NCBI GenBank assembly: GCA_021732605.1
Contig: JAKFUS010000035.1
Location: 6,443-58,962 of the forward strand
Reading direction: 5' to 3'
DNA length: 52,520 nt
Source: Betaproteobacteria bacterium
GTDB lineage: Bacteria > Pseudomonadota > Gammaproteobacteria > Burkholderiales > SG8-41
This document shows, piece by piece, positions 35,108 through 44,700 of this stretch. Position numbers and translations under genes: made by a program. How positions within the stretch are numbered: the stretch's first letter is position 1; each line of letters begins with the position of its first letter. The notes under the pieces were generated by a model. The model had not been told where the DNA came from. It searched no databases and saw only the letters and a program-made list of their open reading frames with translations.

Positions 35108-35137
35108 GGTGATCTCCGGTAGTTGAATGACTGCTGT

Positions 35138-36763
35138 TCAGAGGGCTTCATCGCCGGCATGGTCCGCGGCGTTGACGGCAACCCAGTGCGTGACCGGCGG
35201 CGACCCGTCACCACGATGAAAAGCGCGGAGCCGCGTCACCACCGCGGTATCTTCGGCGGTGCCGCGGTGATGCTGGCGCAGGTGCTCGGCCCAGGACTCG
35301 ACGACAAAGGTTTCAACATAGCGCCCGGGCACGGCTGCGTCCTCGAACAATCCCCAGGACAGTGCGCCGTCGCGGCGGCGGATGCGCTGCATGGCCTGCG
35401 CAGCCGCGATGAAATCCGCAGCGTCTGCCGGTGTGATCAGGTATTCAACATGCACGGCCACCGGACCGCGCTCGGGTGCAATTTCCGTATGGTGCTGCGG
35501 ATGCGGCTGCAACAAGTTTGCCGGTTCGGTGCGTGACAGCCCGTCCTCGCTGCCCAGCGACAGCCGCCAGGTGGCAAACATCGCAAGCACTCCGCCCGCC
35601 GCCGCCAGCAGCAGTGCCAGCGGCACGCCCCAGCGTGCCGCCACTGCCCCCCACATCACTGCACCGCCGGTCATGCCTGCGGCGTAAACCATCAAATAGG
35701 CCGACAGCGCGCGGGCCCGTACCCATTGCGGCACGGCAGTCTGCGCGCTGACATGCAACGTCGACAACACCGCCAGCCAGGCGGCGCCGCCGGCAAACAT
35801 CGCCGGCAGCAACAAGGCCATGCTGCCCGCCAGCGCGATGCCCACCGTCGCCGCCGCGTATAACACTGTGGCACCCCGTACCAGCACATCCCGCGCAAAA
35901 CGCCGCCGCAACCGCGGCATCACCATTGCGGCGCTGACCGCGCCGACTCCGATACCGGCGAGCAGCAAGCCGTAGCTATTTGCACCACCTCCGGTCTCGC
36001 GCGCAACCAGCGGCAGCAACGCCCAGGTGGCCGTCGCAAACAGAAAAAACGCCGCCGCCCGCGCCATCACGAATTGCAGCGCGACTGCTTCGCGCACATA
36101 ACGCACTCCGGCGCGCATCGCACCGAAAAACCGCTCCGCCGGCAAGGTGCTCGGCCGGGTCTCGCGCTGCCAGCGCGCCAGCACAAAGATGACTACGACA
36201 AACGACAGCGCGTTGAGCAGGAATGCCGCCTGCGGGCCGGCAGCGGCAACGAGCACACCGGCCAGCGCCGGCCCCACGGCGCGCGCAAGGTTGATACCCA
36301 GACTGTTCAGCGCAATCGCTGCCGGCAATTGCGCCCGCGGTACCAGCTCCGGCACGGTTGCCGCCCATGCCGGCGTGTTCAGCGCGGCGCCGCAGGCCAG
36401 TGCAAAGGTGAACGCGAGCAATGCCCAGGCATTGATCCAGCCCAGCGCGGTGACCACCGCCAGCAGCACCGCAACCAGCAGCATCCACAGTTGCGTAAAA
36501 ATCAGGTAACGCCGGCGGTCGACAATGTCAGCCAGTGCGCCGCCCGGCAATGCCAGCAGGAATATCGGCAGCGCAGCGGCGGCCTGCACCAGCGACACCA
36601 TCACCGGATGCGGATCGAGGGTGACCATCAGCCAGCCGGCGCCGACCTCATGGATCCAGGTGCCGATGTTGGAAATGACCGTGGCAATCCACAATGCACG
36701 GAACAGCGGCTGGCGCAGCGGCGTCCAGGCGGAAGGTGGCGATCCGGGTTGGGGATCAGTCAT
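35138..36763 (-). CDS. MFS transporter of the EntS/MFS_3 type with C-terminal soluble domain
   Basis: A 541-residue protein. Residues about 20-410 form a 10-12-segment major-facilitator exporter (FRALWIATVISNIGTWIHEVGAGWLM, motif-A-like GGALADIVDRRR). The last 120 residues are soluble (VAVHVEYLITPADAADFIAAAQAM, GALSWGLFEDAAVPGRYVETFVVESWAEHLRQHHR) and resemble an antibiotic-biosynthesis-monooxygenase-type ferredoxin fold, a pairing seen in this MFS subgroup. The ATG at 36763 is chosen by homology; a 17-codon extension lacks support. It follows the AhpD-like gene by seven bases. Confidence 0.88.
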   Translation of the reverse strand: MTDPQPGSPPSAWTPLRQPLFRALWIATVISNIGTWIHEVGAGWLMVTLDPHPVMVSLVQAAAALPIFLLALPGGALADIVDRRRYLIFTQLWMLLVAVLLAVVTALGWINAWALLAFTFALACGAALNTPAWAATVPELVPRAQLPAAIALNSLGINLARAVGPALAGVLVAAAGPQAAFLLNALSFVVVIFVLARWQRETRPSTLPAERFFGAMRAGVRYVREAVALQFVMARAAAFFLFATATWALLPLVARETGGGANSYGLLLAGIGVGAVSAAMVMPRLRRRFARDVLVRGATVLYAAATVGIALAGSMALLLPAMFAGGAAWLAVLSTLHVSAQTAVPQWVRARALSAYLMVYAAGMTGGAVMWGAVAARWGVPLALLLAAAGGVLAMFATWRLSLGSEDGLSRTEPANLLQPHPQHHTEIAPERGPVAVHVEYLITPADAADFIAAAQAMQRIRRRDGALSWGLFEDAAVPGRYVETFVVESWAEHLRQHHRGTAEDTAVVTRLRAFHRGDGSPPVTHWVAVNAADHAGDEAL

Positions 36764-36770
36764 GGGTGTT

Positions 36771-37340
36771 TCAAGTGGCGACAGGCCTTTTCCTGAGAAA
36801 CGCATCGAACTCACCCTGTTTGGCCGACAAGGTTTTCAGCCAGCGCTGGCCGCCGAATGTAAATCCGATCCAGTAGCCGATTTCGACGATTTCAGCCTCG
36901 GAGAATTCACCTTTCAACTGCCCCCACAGCGCGTCATCAGCCTGATTGGGGTCATACATGATGGCGTCGGCGTAGCGGAGCGCGATCTTTTCCCGATCCG
37001 AAAACTTCCCGGACTGTTCGTATTTAAGCAGTTCGTACATCCTGTCATTCTCATCCAGCGCGGACCGCGCTGTTCCCTGATTGCTTCAGTAACCGCATTC
37101 AATGGTATGCGCGACGTAAGCCCTCAACAGCTCCTTGAGCTTGTGCTCGACGACGCCGGCGTCGTTGTCAAACAGCAATTCACGCGTGAGCGTAAACGAG
37201 CGCATGACGTCTGGCTGGTGCGCGCGAATCGCCTGATTTTCAGGGCCCGGTCGTCCAGCGGCGACTGCGACGTCGAGCCATCCGCGGATTTGCGGATCGG
37301 CAATGGTCTCGGGATCAACGTAACTTAAACGCGCCATCAT
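36771..37340 (-). CDS. Carboxymuconolactone decarboxylase/AhpD-like protein, probable selenoprotein (TGA = Sec)
   Basis: A single 189-codon frame from the ATG at 37340 (GGAGG upstream) to 36771 contains one TGA at 37086-37088. The first part ends LKELLRAYVAHTIECGY; after the TGA the same frame continues SNQGTARSALDENDRMYELL, then SDREKIALRYADAI and EIGYWIGFTFGGQRWL, as in full-length family members. These have C-x-Y-C followed by x-N-Q at this point, so the TGA replaces the second cysteine of the redox CxxC motif (Cys 82, Sec 85). A stem-loop with loop GGUCC follows 19 bases after the TGA. In AhpD the CxxC pair carries out peroxide reduction. Sec insertion is inferred; a Cys-to-stop mutation is the alternative. 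Confidence 0.75.
37056..37072 (-). promoter_or_regulatory. Bacterial SECIS candidate in the AhpD-like gene
   Basis: On the mRNA, CAGCGC-GGUCC-GCGCUG: a perfect 6-bp stem with a 5-base loop starting GG, 19 bases between the UGA and the loop. A lower AUC/GAU pairing extends it. The loop differs in one base from the GGUCU of the E. coli fdhF SECIS. This meets the known criteria for SelB recognition (G in first two loop bases, loop 16-37 bases from UGA). Confidence 0.7.
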
Positions 37341-37448
37341 CTGCCTCCATGGTTCTGCCGGAAAATCACCGGGTTAAATTGCAGAATTGCTTTACGAGCG
37401 GGCCGCCAGTTTGGCCGGGAAACAACCTCCCGGTTGCACTAGCGGATA

Positions 37449-38390
37449 TCAGTCAAACAGGAAAACATCCACCGCGCCACCCTCAGCGATCCATGCCTCA
37501 AGTCCGCCTTCGAGCGGACGCACCCGCCGAAATCCCCGGTCCATCAGCATGCGGGCGACACGCGCCGCGCTGGCTTCGTTGGGTCAACTGCAATACACCA
37601 CCACATCGCGGTCCGGGGGAATGTCAGGCAGCGCGGCGGCGACATCGGCCATGTTCACGGCGACAGCGCCCGGTATGCGCCGCGGATCGAGTCTGCGCAC
37701 GGCGTCCGAGCGCACATCAACCACCACCGGCGGAATTTCACCCCGCAACAATTCCTGCAGTTCCTGCACTGTCATCCGCGCCGCCCGCAGCATGCGCAGG
37801 AACAGATAACGCTGCACGGCCTTCAGCGCGACATAAGCTGCGATCACCGCACCGAGCATCAACAATGCCCCGGAGCCGAGTTCGGTCAGCCGTCCAAGCG
37901 CCCATTCGACCTCTGTATGAAACACTGCTCCCAGCGCCACCGGCACCGCAATCCACAGCAGGGCGCCGAGGGTGCTGAACAGCAGGAAGGACGGCAAACC
38001 GAGCTGCATCGCGCCGGCCAGCGGCGGTGCAACCGTCGAAAATCCGGGAATATATTTGGCGACAATCAGCGACGGCGCGCCCCAGCGCTCGAAAATGGAT
38101 TCCGTCTGCCGGACACAGGAATCCGGCTCGATCGAAATCCGGCACAGCGTGCGCAGCACCCGGTGGCCGTAACGCCGGCCGGCAAAATACCAGGGAATAT
38201 CACCGGCCAGGGTCGCCGCCAGCGCAGTCAGCAGCAGCGCGGCGTAACCGAACTCGCCCTGTGCCGCCAGCGCGCCGGCTACCACCAGCATCGGCACAGC
38301 GGGCACCGGAATACCCGCCTGCGTCAGCAAAACATTGGCAAACACCAGGAGCAAACCGTGTTGTGCCAGTAGTTCCGTCATTTCGTGCAT
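37449..38390 (-). CDS. DedA-rhodanese fusion, probable selenoprotein (TGA = Sec)
   Basis: A 313-codon frame with GGGAG before the ATG at 38390. Residues about 1-200 are a DedA/SNARE-associated membrane domain (AGIPVPAVPMLVVAGAL, GDIPWYFAGRRYG, AKYIPGFSTVAPPLAGAM). Residues about 205-313 are a rhodanese domain (VQELQELLRGEIPPVVVDVR, RRIPGAVAVNM). The frame meets TGA at 37584-37586 after DVVVYCS and then continues PNEASAARVARMLMDRGFRR, RVRPLEGGLEAW, up to a TGA at 37449. Homologues read YC-[ST]-CPNEAS, so Sec 269 stands at the rhodanese catalytic cysteine. A SECIS-like stem-loop follows. Read as a normal stop, the protein would lose the active site and last 44 residues. Confidence 0.75.
37546..37571 (-). 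promoter_or_regulatory. Bacterial SECIS candidate in the DedA-rhodanese gene
   Basis: On the mRNA a GGCG/CGCC top stem carries loop CGUGU, extended by GC/GC and AGC/GCU with small bulges. The apical loop lies 21 bases after the UGA and has G as second base and a GU pair, within the bacterial SECIS criteria. It is less regular than the one in the neighbouring gene. Confidence 0.55.
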
Positions 38391-38459
38391 CGATGCTCCC
38401 TGTAAGCCGACCCGCCGCGCCCCGCCATGAGCTTAACTCAGGGCCGTGATGACCGCGCT

Positions 38460-39242
38460 TTAATCAAAGCGCCAGGCATCCATGCCGATCACGCCGTAGG
38501 TGTAGCCGCTGTGGATATGCTGCGGCGACACTCCGGGTGTTCCCGCGCCATAAGCCGCAAACAACGGCAATAAATGCTCTTCCGTCGGATGGTTGCGCGC
38601 CGCCTGTGGCGCCAGCCGACGATAGTCCAGCAGATCCGCGCTGCGTCCCGCCGCTATCGTTTCCGCCAGCCAGTCATCGAATGTGCTGACCCAGTCCGGC
38701 GGCGGCGAATCATAACGATGATTGCGGAATTCACTCAGGTTATGCGTCGCGCTGCCGGAACCGATGATCAGCACACCTTCATCGCGCAAGGGCCGCAAGG
38801 CCTCGCCCAGTCGCAGGTGATGCGCCGGACCCAGTTGCGTTTGCACCGCGACCTGTGCCACGGGAATATCGGCATCCGGATACATCAGCAGCAAGGGCAC
38901 CCACGCGCCGTGGTCGAGGCCGCGATCCGGCACTGCAGCGGCAGCCAGGCCGGCTTCCGTCAATAATTGCAGCGCCTGCTGCGCAAGCAGAGGTGCACCC
39001 GGTGCCGGATAACGCATCCGGTACAGTGCTTCCGGGAAACCGTAAAAATCATGAATGGTTTCCGGCTGCAACGCAGTGCTGATCGCGGGCGCCGCCGTTT
39101 CCCAATGCGCCGACACCACGAGTATTGCCTTGGGACGCCCGAGCCCGGTGCCGAGTTGCGCGAGAAAACCGCGCGTCGATCCGGGCTCAAGCGCCAGTGT
39201 GGGCGCACCGTGCGACACAAACAGTGCAGGGAAACGGTCCAT
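38460..39242 (-). CDS. LigB/DODA-type extradiol dioxygenase (YgiD-like)
   Basis: A 260-residue class III extradiol ring-cleavage dioxygenase similar to E. coli YgiD, 4,5-DOPA dioxygenase. Probable metal and catalytic histidines are visible: His 11 in FVSHGAP, His 46 in SAHWE, His 111 in DHGAWVPL, and His 223 in EEHLLPLF; SGSATHNL is also conserved. It is placed between the WrbA-like and DedA-rhodanese genes on the same strand, which suggests a role in catechol or quinol removal. Its natural substrate is unknown. Confidence 0.93.
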   Translation of the reverse strand: MDRFPALFVSHGAPTLALEPGSTRGFLAQLGTGLGRPKAILVVSAHWETAAPAISTALQPETIHDFYGFPEALYRMRYPAPGAPLLAQQALQLLTEAGLAAAAVPDRGLDHGAWVPLLLMYPDADIPVAQVAVQTQLGPAHHLRLGEALRPLRDEGVLIIGSGSATHNLSEFRNHRYDSPPPDWVSTFDDWLAETIAAGRSADLLDYRRLAPQAARNHPTEEHLLPLFAAYGAGTPGVSPQHIHSGYTYGVIGMDAWRFD

Positions 39243-39283
39243 GTGGTGCGCCTGTATTTACTACTCCTTAACGCCTGCTCCGC

Positions 39284-39868
39284 TTACGCCGGTACCGCGA
39301 CGCGTTCACCGGCAAACTGCAAGGTGATCAGTGCCACGCGCCGGCCCAGATGCTCCGCGGTTTTCAGATCGCTGGGCGGAATCGCATCCGCGCCCTGATC
39401 CGAACCCGACTGCGTCAGCGAGCCGGTCGAGCTGCCCAGCCGGTTCAGATCATTGACACTGCCCTTGCTTGAATTGTTGCCCGGCAACAGACCGAGCCCG
39501 GTCCAGATCATGCCGTGCTGCATGGCCAGAGTGAACAACTGCGTCACGGTGTTGAACTTGTCCCCGCCCTGGCTTGCGGAATGGGTAAAGCCGGCAGCAA
39601 TCTTGTCCTTCCAGCCCTGCGCCATCCAGATCTTCGAGCTCTCATCCATGAAACCCTTGAACGGCGCGGACACACCGCCCATATAGGTCGGCGTACCGAA
39701 GATGATCGCGTCAGCCGCATCGAGATCCTGCCAGTGTTTGTCGATGTCGGTCACCGAGATCAGTTGTGCGTCGATGCCGGCAATACCCGCCGCGCCGCGC
39801 GCGACCGCCTTTGCCACTTCAGCCGTATGGCCATAACCGCTGTGATAGACGACTGCGACTTTGCTCAT
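39284..39868 (-). CDS. WrbA-like NAD(P)H:quinone oxidoreductase / flavodoxin family
   Basis: A 194-residue flavodoxin-fold protein with FMN phosphate loop VVYHSGYGHTAEVA at the N-terminus, the second FMN loop GTPTYMGGVSAPFKGFMDES, and third loop FTHSASQGGDKF. It matches the two-electron quinone reductase WrbA family (198 residues in E. coli) more than electron-transfer flavodoxins. GGAG lies before the ATG. The gene follows pirin by 47 bases, a common pairing. Confidence 0.92.
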   Translation of the reverse strand: MSKVAVVYHSGYGHTAEVAKAVARGAAGIAGIDAQLISVTDIDKHWQDLDAADAIIFGTPTYMGGVSAPFKGFMDESSKIWMAQGWKDKIAAGFTHSASQGGDKFNTVTQLFTLAMQHGMIWTGLGLLPGNNSSKGSVNDLNRLGSSTGSLTQSGSDQGADAIPPSDLKTAEHLGRRVALITLQFAGERVAVPA

Positions 39869-39915
39869 GTTGTTCTCCAGTAAATTCAGGTTGAATTAAA
39901 TTCTGTTTAAAACTG

Positions 39916-40611
39916 TTACGGCAGGTCGAAGACCAGCACTTCGGCTGCTTTTCCGTTTTCCAGCGTCAGCAAGCCGGCACCGGTTTTCAGCGCATCACCT
40001 GCACCCAGCACCTGGCCGTTGACCGTGATCTGCCCGAGGGCAACATGCACATAGGCACGACGTCCCGCATCCAATTGCAATTCGCCGCGCTCAGCGCCAT
40101 CGAACAGACCGGCGTAAAGCAGCGCGTCCTGGTTCATGCCCACCGAACCGTCGCGCCCGTCGGGTGAAACGATCAGGCGCAGGCGCCCGCGCTTCTCCTC
40201 GGCAGAAAAATGCTTCTGCTCATAGGACGGCTTGATGCCGGTGAACTTCGGCTCGATCCAGATCTGCAGGAAATGCGTCGCGCCGGATTTGTTGTGGTTG
40301 AACTCGGAGTGGCGCACGCCCGTGCCGGCGCTCATGCGCTGCACGTCACCAGGCACGATCGTTGAACCGTTGCCCATCGAATCCTCGTGACCCAACCCGC
40401 CTTCGAGGACGTAGCTGATGATTTCCATGTCGCGATGGCCGTGCGTGCCGAAGCCCGAGCCGGCCTGTACGCGGTCTTCGTTGATGACACGCAGCGGGCC
40501 ATACCCCATGTGCTGCGGGTCTTGGTAACTGGCGAAGGAAAAGCTGTGATACGAATCCAGCCAGCCGTGGTTGGCATGGCCGCGGTCTTCACTTTTGCGC
40601 AGGGTCAGCAT
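39916..40611 (-). CDS. Pirin family protein (quercetinase-like bicupin)
   Basis: A 231-residue pirin with all metal ligands in place: His 57 and His 59 in FGTHGHRDMEI, His 101 and Glu 103 in GVRHSEFN. The start at 40611 follows GGAG; the open frame extends upstream without homology. Bacterial pirins include flavonoid (quercetin) 2,3-dioxygenases and redox sensors. It heads the minus-strand cluster and is divergent from a LysR gene, its likely regulator. Confidence 0.94.
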   Translation of the reverse strand: MLTLRKSEDRGHANHGWLDSYHSFSFASYQDPQHMGYGPLRVINEDRVQAGSGFGTHGHRDMEIISYVLEGGLGHEDSMGNGSTIVPGDVQRMSAGTGVRHSEFNHNKSGATHFLQIWIEPKFTGIKPSYEQKHFSAEEKRGRLRLIVSPDGRDGSVGMNQDALLYAGLFDGAERGELQLDAGRRAYVHVALGQITVNGQVLGAGDALKTGAGLLTLENGKAAEVLVFDLP

Positions 40612-40802
40612 GTTGTCTCCAGTTCTGGTTGCGTTGATCGGCTGTTGCATGAAACGCATTCTGGGAGCACTGCCCGGCACTTGATAGCGGAAGAATTTGA
40701 CCTTTTCAATCAAATTTTATGAACTATATTTATATTTAAAAACAATATGTTATATTAATAACTAAGAATTTATTGTTTAACTGCATCAGACTTGGACTGA
40801 AC
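40612..40802. promoter_or_regulatory. Divergent pirin/lysR promoter region
   Basis: 191 bases, strongly AT-rich from 40690 to 40780 with several overlapping inverted AT motifs. It should contain the LysR-binding T-N11-A boxes and both promoters; no single box stands out. A near-match to the IHF consensus (AATCAAATTTTAT) is at about 40700. Confidence 0.45.
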
Positions 40803-41738
40803 ATGAGACTCTCTCTCGACGCATTACTGGTGATCGACGCCATCGACCGCAAAGGCAGCTTTGCCTCTGCCGCGCACGAACTGCATCGCGTGCCCTCGGC
40901 CATCACCTACACCGTGCAGAAATTGGAAGAAGACCTCGACGTGCTGCTGTTCGACCGTCGCGGCCATCGCGCAAAACTCACGCCTGCTGGACATGAACTG
41001 CTCAACGAAGGCCGCCACCTGCTGCACGCCGCCGTCGATCTCGAAGCGCGCGTCAAACGGGTCGCCACCGGCTGGGAAGCGGAACTGCGCATCGCCTTCG
41101 ACGGCCTGATACCGCCCAACCTCATGCTCGAGCTCGCGCGCGATTTTCATGCGCAGACCAGCAGCACACGCCTGCGTTTTTCGACTGAAGTGCTCGGAGG
41201 ATGCTGGGATGCGCTGGCCTCGGGTCGCGCCGACCTCGCCATCGGCGCCTCGGGCGACGGCCCCGCCGGCGGCGGTTATCAGACGCGCGCGCTGGGGGAA
41301 GTCGACTGGGTGTTTGCGATTGCGCCGACGCATCCGCTTGCCACTGCGGCCGAACCGCTGACCCGCGACGACATCCTCAAACATCGCGCCGTCACCGTCG
41401 CCGACAGCTCGCGCAACCTGCCGCCGCGCACCACCGGATTGTTATCAGGGCAGGAAACGCTGACCGTGTTCGACACGGCCTCCAAACTGCAGGCACAGAT
41501 CATGGGCCTGGGCGTGGGTTATTTGCCGCAGTGCCTGGCTGCCGCAGTCGCCGCCAAAGGTGAACTGGTGATGCGCCGCACCGAGGAACCCAAGGTCAGC
41601 CAGATGCTGTACCTCGCGTGGCGCACAACACATCGTGGCAAAGCCCTGAAGTGGTTTGTCGAACAGGTCAGCGCCAAGGGCTGGCTGGAGCGCGCCTTGC
41701 AGACTTGCGCCGCAGAACAGTCGCGCTCAGTGTCCTGA
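40803..41738 (+). CDS. LysR-family transcriptional regulator
   Basis: A 311-residue regulator. The N-terminal HTH LDALLVIDAIDRKGSFASAAHELHRVPSAITYTVQKLEEDLDVLLFDRRGHRAKLT is classic LysR; the effector domain follows from about residue 90. It is divergent from pirin and presumably activates the pirin-wrbA-dioxygenase cluster on sensing a quinone or aromatic compound. The ATG at 40803 is used. Its 3' end overlaps the convergent RND gene by 12 bases. Confidence 0.95.
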   Translation: MRLSLDALLVIDAIDRKGSFASAAHELHRVPSAITYTVQKLEEDLDVLLFDRRGHRAKLTPAGHELLNEGRHLLHAAVDLEARVKRVATGWEAELRIAFDGLIPPNLMLELARDFHAQTSSTRLRFSTEVLGGCWDALASGRADLAIGASGDGPAGGGYQTRALGEVDWVFAIAPTHPLATAAEPLTRDDILKHRAVTVADSSRNLPPRTTGLLSGQETLTVFDTASKLQAQIMGLGVGYLPQCLAAAVAAKGELVMRRTEEPKVSQMLYLAWRTTHRGKALKWFVEQVSAKGWLERALQTCAAEQSRSVS

Positions 41739-44700
41739 AGCCGGCGCCGGAGCGCCCTGCGCATCCAGCATTTTGCGCTCACCGACGATATAGGTGTAGG
41801 CCACGGGGACCACAAACAGCGTGAACAAGGTGCCGAAGCTCATGCCGCCGACGATCACCCAACCGATCGCGGAACGCGACTCGGCACCAGCGCCAACTGC
41901 CGTCGCCAGCGGCACCGCACCGAGCACGGTGGCCAGCGTGGTCATCAGGATCGGCCGCAGCCGCAACGCGCAGGCCTCGATCAGCGCCTCGATTTTTTCA
42001 CGGCCCTGATCGCGCAACTGATTGGCGAATTCAACAATCAGGATGCCGTTTTTGGTGATCAGGCCGATCAGCATCACCAGCCCGATCTGGCTGTAGACGT
42101 TGAGCGTTCCCCCGGTGAGTTTCATGATCAACAGCGCACCGGTCACCGCCAGCGGCACGGTCAGCATGATCACCAGCGGCCCGCGGAAACTTTCAAACTG
42201 CGCGGCCAGCACCAGATAGATGAAGGCCAGCGCCAGCACAAAAATCAGGTAGAGCTGCTTCCCGGATTCGCGGAATTCGCGTGACTGCCCATCGAGCGAG
42301 GTCTGGTACTCCGGCGTCAGCACCTCGCCTGCCGCCTTTTCCATGAAACCCAGCGCCTCGTTCAGCGTATAACCGGGCGAGACGTTGGCCGAGATGATCG
42401 CTGCGCGCAGCCGGTTGAAGTGATTGAGCTCCTTGGGTGCCACGGTTTCGCGCACCGTGACCAGATTCGACAACTGGGTGGTAGTGCCGTTGGCGCCGCG
42501 TACGTAAATCGAAGTCAGGTCGGTGGGCTGGCGCCGGTCCTTGTCTTCAAGCTTGACGATGACATCGTACTGTTTGCCTTCGCGCTTGAAGCGCGTCACC
42601 TGACGGCCGCCGAGCAGCGTCTCCAGTGTGCGGCCTATGGTTTCAATCTGGATGCCGAGGGCGGCAGCCTTTTCGCGGTCGATGTCCACCGACAATTGCG
42701 GCTTGTTCAGCTTCAGGTCGCTGTCGATATTGGTCAGCGCCGGCGAAGTCCGCGCCTTCGCCAGCAGCGCGTTGACCATGCGGTCAAGCTCCTCGTATGA
42801 ATTGCCCTGCACCACGAACTGCAGCGCCGGATTGCGGAAACTCTGTCCCAGCGACGGCGGGTTTACCGGAAACGCCAGCACACCGGGCATGGTCGCAAAC
42901 ATTTTTGGCGCAATTGATGCGGTGATCGCCTGGGTCTTGCGGCTGCGCTCCTCCCAGGGCTTCAGGCTGACAAACGACAAGGCAAAGTTCACCGGGTTGG
43001 GCCGGTCCAAGCCCGGCGCCACCACTACGAAATAGGCATTGATCTCCGGCACGTCCTTGAAAATACGCTCCCAGGTGCGCGCGTAGTCATCCATGTATTC
43101 CTTGGTCGCGCCTTCCGGCCCCGACATGATGCTGAGGAAAAATCCGCGGTCTTCCAGTGGCGACAATTCGGACTTGATGGTCATGAACAATACGCCGCCG
43201 CCGACCGCGACCGCCACGAACATCGCCACCACATACAGGCGGTGCAGCAGACTCCAGCGCAGCAGGCGCTCATAACCGGAGGACATCGCCGTGAAAAAAC
43301 GCTCCAGCGCGTTGTACATACGGCCGTGGGAGGACTCACGGCGCAACAGCCTGGAACACATCATCGGCGTCAGCGTCAGCGCGACGAAGCCCGACACCAC
43401 CACCGCCGAAGCCACCGTCAGCGCGAACTCGAGGAACAAGCGTCCGGTATTGCCGGTGGCAAACGCCAGCGGTGCAAACACCGCGGCCAGCGTCACCGTC
43501 ATCGCCACCACGGCAAAAGCGATTTCACGGCCGCCAACCAGTGCGGCCTCGATCGGCTCCATGCCGTCTTCAATGTGGCGATGGATGTTCTCCAGCACCA
43601 CGATCGCGTCATCGACCACCAGGCCCACCGCCAGCACGATGCCGAGCAGTGTCAGCACGTTGATCGAAAAACCCATGATCCAGATCAGGAAACAGGCGCC
43701 GATCAGCGACACCGGGATGGTCACGAACGGAATCAGCGTCGCCCGCACCGAGCGCAGAAACAGGAAAATCACCAGCACCACCAGCACCAGCGCCTCGCCC
43801 ATCACGGTATAAACGGAAGTGATTGATTTTTCGATGAACACGGAAGTATCGAAGGCCACCGCGATCTGCATGCCTGCGGGCAGTGCCGCGGCGAGTTTCG
43901 GAATCTCCTTCTTCACCGCCTGCGCAACCGCCAGCGTGTTCGCCGTGGACTGCTTGACGATACCCAGACCCACCGCGGGATTGCCGTTGACGCGCAGGAT
44001 GTTGCGTTCGTCCGCCGCACCAAGTTCCGCGCGGCCGACATCGCTGAGGCGCACCGGGTAACCTTTCACTTCGCGGATGATCAGCTGATTGAACTGCTCC
44101 GGCGAGCGCAGGTCGGTTTCGGACAGCACTGTGAATTCGCGCTGGCTGCTTTCGATGCGCCCGGAGGGCACTTCGATGTTCTGCCGGCGCAACGCATCCT
44201 CGACGTCCTGCGGCGTCAGCGCGTAGGCTGCCAGCCGCTCACGGTCGAGCCAGATGCGCATCGCATAGCGGCGTTCGCCGCCGATGATCACCGAGGCAAC
44301 ACCGGGCAGGGTTTTCAGCCGGTCGGCGACATAACGGTCGGCATAATCGGAAATTTCCAGCGCGCCATGTCGGTCGGAAATCAGCCGCAGCCACATGATC
44401 GCCTGGGCATCAGCTTCGACCTTGGAAATGATCGGCTCGTCGACTTCATCAGGCAGGCGGCCGCGCGCACGCGACACCCGGTCGCGCACGTCGTTGGCGG
44501 CAAGATCCGGATCACGGTCGTTGGTGAACTCGACGGTGATCTGACTGACTTCCTCGCGGCTGATCGACTTCAGTGTTTTGACGCCCTCAATGCCGGAAAT
44601 GCTGTCTTCCAGCGGCTGCGTCACCTGCGATTCGATCACCTGCGGACTGGCGCCCGTATACACCGTGCGCACCGACACCACCGGCGCATCGATCTTCGGA

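Noticed and set aside
36771-37340. Two separate small CMD-like proteins at 37086-37340 and 36771-37040, or a frameshift between them
   Set aside because: Both halves lie in the same frame with sense codons linking them across a single TGA, and together match one family member. A frameshift is not needed.
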